Shown piece after piece: positions 60,332 through 64,000 of a stretch of DNA of 64,000 nt. Location: the NCBI RefSeq assembly GCF_000801105.2, contig NC_079514.1, positions 51,505,372 to 51,569,371 on the forward strand, written 5' to 3'. The DNA comes from Raphanus sativus. Lineage: Eukaryota; Streptophyta; Magnoliopsida; Brassicales; Brassicaceae. Within the stretch, counting starts at the first letter, position 1; each line of letters begins with the position of its first letter. The position numbers and the translations under genes were made by a program. The notes beneath the pieces are model-generated. The model was not told the DNA's origin. It searched no databases and saw nothing but the letters and a program-made list of their open reading frames with translations.

Positions 60332-61787
60332 CCACGAAGAGTATCCTGGACAAAAAGCGATAAGAAAGGCGACACAAGCTTCAATCTCTTCCGCCGGCGC
60401 GTGACGTCAGATCCGTCGCCGGCAGGATCCCTCTCTTCCCTTCCTCCTTTTTACCTGCTCTCTTCCTTCCTTAGCTCTGTGACGTCGATATGTCAGACTC
60501 CCTGGTGGCTTGTTCATCACTAGATTTATAGATCTGTCTGGATAGAACTAGATCAGATGCTCTGAACTCTTCTCTGGTGGTTCTACGAGATGTTGCGGGT
60601 TCTGAAGGAGGGTGACTCGGCTTTTAGAGTTTTGATTTCGGCAGATCTATTTTCAAATTCTTCGATCTGTCCGAGTCAAGTCTTGGCAGCGACGGCGAGT
60701 AAAGGTCGTCGTCATCCGGAGTTCCAGCGAGGCTAGTAAGCTTGGCGTGTGTTGGGTCTTGTGGTGGTGGTGTGGTGGTGCGGAGAGTCTTGCCTGAGTT
60801 CTGGAGCTAGCCCCTTCGTGGTGGTTTTGTCCCTGGAGTAACGGCGTGGTTGCGTTGAGCGTGCCGTGGTGAAGCTCTTCGTCTTGTGTTTTGGTGTTGT
60901 GTCTCTGAGAGGCGGAAGCTCCAACAGTTATGTCGCCGTCAGTTCTTGTTTCCGGGAGGTGGAGGCTTCGTCAGCTCCATCGTCGCCGGTTTTGTTGCCG
61001 GAGGGTAAAGGATTTCTCAGTCCTGATCTGTCGGCTTTAGTTGATCCGGTTTTTTGGATCTTTTTGGTGGATTTGGGTGGCCGTAGGTGGCTTATAATTT
61101 CCTCGGTTCGTGCGGTTCAGAGACCATCGGTTTGTTCAGTCGGATGAAGCTTTCAATGTGTTCGATGAAGCTTTCCGGTGAACAAAGATGAAGAAGAGGT
61201 CGGTTTCGTCGGAGGACGATGGAAGCTCTCCGTTGGAAAAGGTGATTTGTGTGCGGCACTTTATCTTTTGTGGTGGGTCGTTATCGTCGAAGGAATAGTT
61301 CTCGCCTGGCGATTGAAGCTTTCTACTTCAGGAAACCCAAGAGATGAAAGTGTTGTTGATGGATGGAGTGGGTTTGAGAATCCCGGTGTGGTCCGATGAT
61401 TAGCGTGGTTTCTCGCCGGCGGTGGTGAGAGTAGCTTCGGGGCTTCAATGATGAGGGATGAGATCTCGATCTGCTTTGATCGATTGATGCGCTCCCTGAG
61501 AAGAAGAAGTTATGGTGGTGACTTGGTAAGCGGCGTAGGAGTACGCGCTTGGTGTGACCGGTGAGATGTTGGCTCTGCAACGGTGTAGTTTTCTCCGGCG
61601 GAAGCTCTCTCGGCGGCGGCGTCTCAGACGGTGGTAGTGGTTTGATGAAATGGGCTGTGGGCTTTATTTGCTTTGGTTGTAGCCTATTTGTTCATTGGGC
61701 CTGGCTTTTGTGTAAGTGTGTTTTGGGCTTCGGCACTGTACTTGCCTTTGGGCTTTAATATAATTTCAATTTGGGAGAAAAAAAAAA
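60332..61787 (+). mobile_element. GC-rich non-coding retroposon with poly(A)
   Basis: A 1456-bp insert flanked by a 17-bp duplication (GAATTGAAATACTAAAT at 60315-60331; GAATTGAAATATTAAAT at 61788-61804, one mismatch). It ends in ten A residues. It is far richer in G and C than its surroundings, with many GGTGG, CCGGCG and GTCGCCG words, but frames are all under 100 codons and none is protein-like. TSD plus poly(A) shows LINE-type retroposition on the plus strand. It could be a Sadhu-like non-autonomous retroposon or a retrocopy of a long non-coding or UTR-rich transcript. Confidence 0.82.
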
Positions 61788-61845
61788 GAATTGAAATATT
61801 AAATTAAACAAATCACAAAAAGTTATTTAAGTTATTTCACAACAA

Positions 61846-62440
61846 CTAGGTGTTTTCCTGCACCATGTGCAGTAAAAAAATTTTAAAATATTTTTAATAG
61901 ATAAATATAAATTATATTTAACTTTTATTAATATTATAAATTTTCTTTTCTTATCAATATTTTAATATAAATTTGATTTAACTGAACATTAAAATTAAGA
62001 TAAAAATAATTTTTTTTATTTTGAATTATATTTAAGAATGTGCATGTATATATTTTAAATTATAATCTGAGGTAAATTTTCTATCTATTTATTTTAATTA
62101 AATATATTAAATAAATATGTAAAATTGCATAATTGTCAAAAATTAAAATTAAACAATATTTATAAAATATGTAGATATATATAAGAAACTAATAATTTTA
62201 CGATTTAATTTGATTTTATGATTTAATTTTTATAATTTTTATAATTTTTTAAAAATATGTATATATTTTTGAAATATGTTTAATTTAAATGATATTTCAA
62301 ATTTTGAAATGCCATAATTGAATATAATCGAAATTCGAAAGTTTACCAAAAATATAGATTAACATTAAATATAATTGTCCATGTCATATTAATCTATAAG
62401 ACATGTCATCAATTTTAGTAGTCATGTCACAATTATTAAT
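61846..62440 (-). mobile_element. Helitron, 3' part (minus strand)
   Basis: The minus-strand 3' end is CTAG at 61846-61849, preceded by a hairpin CTGCAC-CAT-GTGCAG (61858-61872). The body is about 590 bp, closely related to the adjacent copy. Its 5' portion is missing where it meets that copy. Confidence 0.7.
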
Positions 62441-63172
62441 CTAGGTGTTTTCCTGCACCATGTGTAGTGATGAATTTTTAAAAGTTAAATTTTATATTTT
62501 AAAATGTAATTTATTAATATTATATATTTTTATTTTTGACCAATAATTAATATAAATATCATTAATTAAGCATAAAATTAAGAGAAAATATTTTTTATTT
62601 ATTTTAAATTATATTTTAGAATGATATATATAAAGTTAAAATTTTAGATTAAAAAAATATTTATTTCATTTGGTTAAATGTATTAAATCAACTTGTACAA
62701 AATTACTAAAAATCATATAAAATTGTATAGTTATCAAAAATTAAAACTAAATAATATTTACATAATTTGTAGATACCTAAAAGAAACTAATGATATTACG
62801 ATTTTTCTTTTTTTTAAATTCCGAAAATTTTAGAAAATTTTAGATAATAAAATTTTTATAATTATGAAAATAAATTATATAATATTTCGAAATTCAAAAT
62901 ATCATATTTGAATATATTTATTTTAGTGATGATTTATGACTTATTACCATATTCCACAAAGTTTACCAAAAATATAAATCAATATTAAATATAATATATG
63001 AGTTATTGCCATATTCTAAAAATATTTTCAAAAAAATATATCAGCATTAAATGTAATTGTCCATGTCATATTTAACCATATGACATGTCATCAATCTTAA
63101 TAGCCACGTCATAATTTTTTTGTGAAAATGATTGTAAAGAAGACATGTGGCAAATCACTTCTCAAATATAGA
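62441..63172 (-). mobile_element. Helitron, full-length non-autonomous copy (minus strand)
   Basis: The 3' end CTAG is at 62441-62444 with a slightly decayed hairpin CTGCAC-CAT-GTGTAG. The 5' end, read on the minus strand, is TCTATATTTGAGAAGTGATT near 63172, followed by TGCCACATGTCTTC, a common Brassicaceae Helitron start. No coding sequence. It abuts the 3' part of a sister copy in the same orientation. Confidence 0.75.
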
Positions 63173-63367
63173 CTAGGGGATTAAAATATTACATGAAAAT
63201 TTACAATGTCGACAGATCGGATTTTAACAAAATTTACAAAATGTATTGAAAAGGACCATGCATGCACGCTATAAACTATTGAACTTGTGAAGGTGGTATG
63301 ATGATAGACTAGATCTGATCCCTTTGATTCCATAGAGGATTATGGACGGTTGAGATTCAAATTCCAT

Positions 63368-63472
63368 CTAGTAACCTCCAAAAGATATCTGAGCTCTCAC
63401 GACAGGAACACCTTTCATTGCAAAGATTGCTTCATTAACCTTTGTTGCATGATTCACAGCTTCATTCATCCT
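63368..63472 (-). CDS. orphan terminal exon of unidentified gene
   Basis: After a TTGTAG acceptor the minus strand reads 34 codons (start RMNEAVNHATKVNEAIFAMK, end RAQISFGGY) and a TAG stop. The composition is protein-like and stands out from the AT-rich flank. No upstream exon is visible up to 64000, so either a long intron runs out of the window or this is a captured gene fragment beside the Helitrons. I do not recognise the protein. Confidence 0.45.
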   Translation of the reverse strand, partial: RMNEAVNHATKVNEAIFAMKGVPVVRAQISFGGY

Positions 63473-64000
63473 CTACAACCACCATTAAATAATTAAAACA
63501 TTTCTAATCAATAAGTTTGATACGTGTTATAGGTTTTAGGGATTGTTTTTAGTATTTAATAAACGAAGAAATTTTCTTCTTGAAAGTAAACTTTGACGTT
63601 TGGCACAAGCTATAAAGTTAGAAACAATCGGTTTACGAAACGTATAAAGCTACGTACAAACAAGAATCAGTCTTTTTCAACTACAGAGATTGTTCACTTA
63701 AACAGATGCGAAAGCTTAGGGAGTGGTAGATTTGGATAAAGCCTATAATTATTTTTGTGATGTTAGTGATATATGAGGATTATAGTTGGTAAATGTCTGC
63801 TTATTATGATTGGGTAATTGTTATTCTAGAAACTTTGATTAGATTAGATGATTGTTAACTTTTTGATTAAACTATAGAAATAGGTTTTTAGATATTTTAA
63901 TCCAAGTAAATGAATATTTGATAAGGTGAAGCTTCCGTGTTTAGATATTTTATAGACACAAGAATCAATATTATCAACAAAGCTATTGATTCTTGTGTCA
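63473..64000. other. AT-rich DNA at window end
   Basis: No exon, repeat end or RNA gene was recognised. It may be intron of the gene whose last exon is at 63368-63472. Confidence 0.4.

Noticed and set aside
60866..61147. Possible small protein in the GC-rich retroposon
   Set aside because: Several overlapping frames of similar length exist on both strands, as expected for GC-rich non-coding DNA. None is favoured.

Overview
This window is plant nuclear DNA. Multi-exon genes with short GT..AG introns sit in very AT-rich sequence full of Helitrons, MITEs, SINEs and an LTR retrotransposon. From memory of the Arabidopsis thaliana map (not searched here), the order of the first ten or so genes mirrors At3g60320 down to At3g60240: DUF630/632 protein, unknown protein, RWD-RING protein, 2OG-Fe(II) oxygenase, uclacyanin, ELMO relic, ribosomal protein L37a and eIF4G. 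Counterparts of At3g60270 (cupredoxin) and At3g60250 (CK2 beta) were not found, and the ELMO gene survives only as its last two exons. This gene loss, plus Brassica-type repeats, suggests a Brassicaceae genome with ancient extra polyploidy, such as Brassica or Raphanus. The species itself cannot be told from the sequence.

Layout: 1-3051 holds the end of a DUF632 gene (+) and a six-exon gene of unknown function (-). 3052-5548 is repeats. 5549-7192 is an RWD-RING E3-type protein (-). 7635-8986 is a 1.35-kb fold-back transposon with a perfect 10-bp target duplication. 9888-11527 is a 2OG dioxygenase (-). 13894-15207 is a GPI-type uclacyanin (+). 15372-20056 is an intact Copia element with identical LTRs, inserted 164 bp past the uclacyanin stop. 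21369-21772 is the ELMO relic. 26145-31256 is a neprosin-family glutamic peptidase gene (-) with a 3.4-kb repeat-filled intron. 31-42 kb is a transposon graveyard: two tRNA-derived SINEs, an hAT element carrying a minisatellite, Helitron termini, a decayed Helitron helicase and two Stowaway MITEs. 42324-44799 has ribosomal protein L37a (-) and a BPC6-like GAGA-binding factor (+) head to head. 45407-51249 is eIF4G (-, nine exons). 51-58 kb has more Helitrons and a MULE gene relic. 58099-59604 is a PUT2-like polyamine/amino-acid transporter (-). 60332-61787 is a GC-rich non-coding retroposon with poly(A) and a 17-bp target duplication. 61846-63172 holds two Helitron copies, followed by an orphan terminal exon.

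The genes are independent housekeeping or specialised units, not a pathway: translation (eIF4G, L37a), chromatin/transcription (BPC6), ubiquitination (RWD-RING), cell-wall copper protein (uclacyanin), secreted protease (neprosin), specialised metabolism (2OG oxygenase) and transport (PUT2). The PUT2-like and BPC6-like genes do not belong to the At3g60 gene order and mark rearrangement or gene transposition. No undescribed enzyme or defence system was recognised. The novelty lies in the mobile and repeated DNA. All exon boundaries were derived by hand from splice signals and reading-frame continuity.
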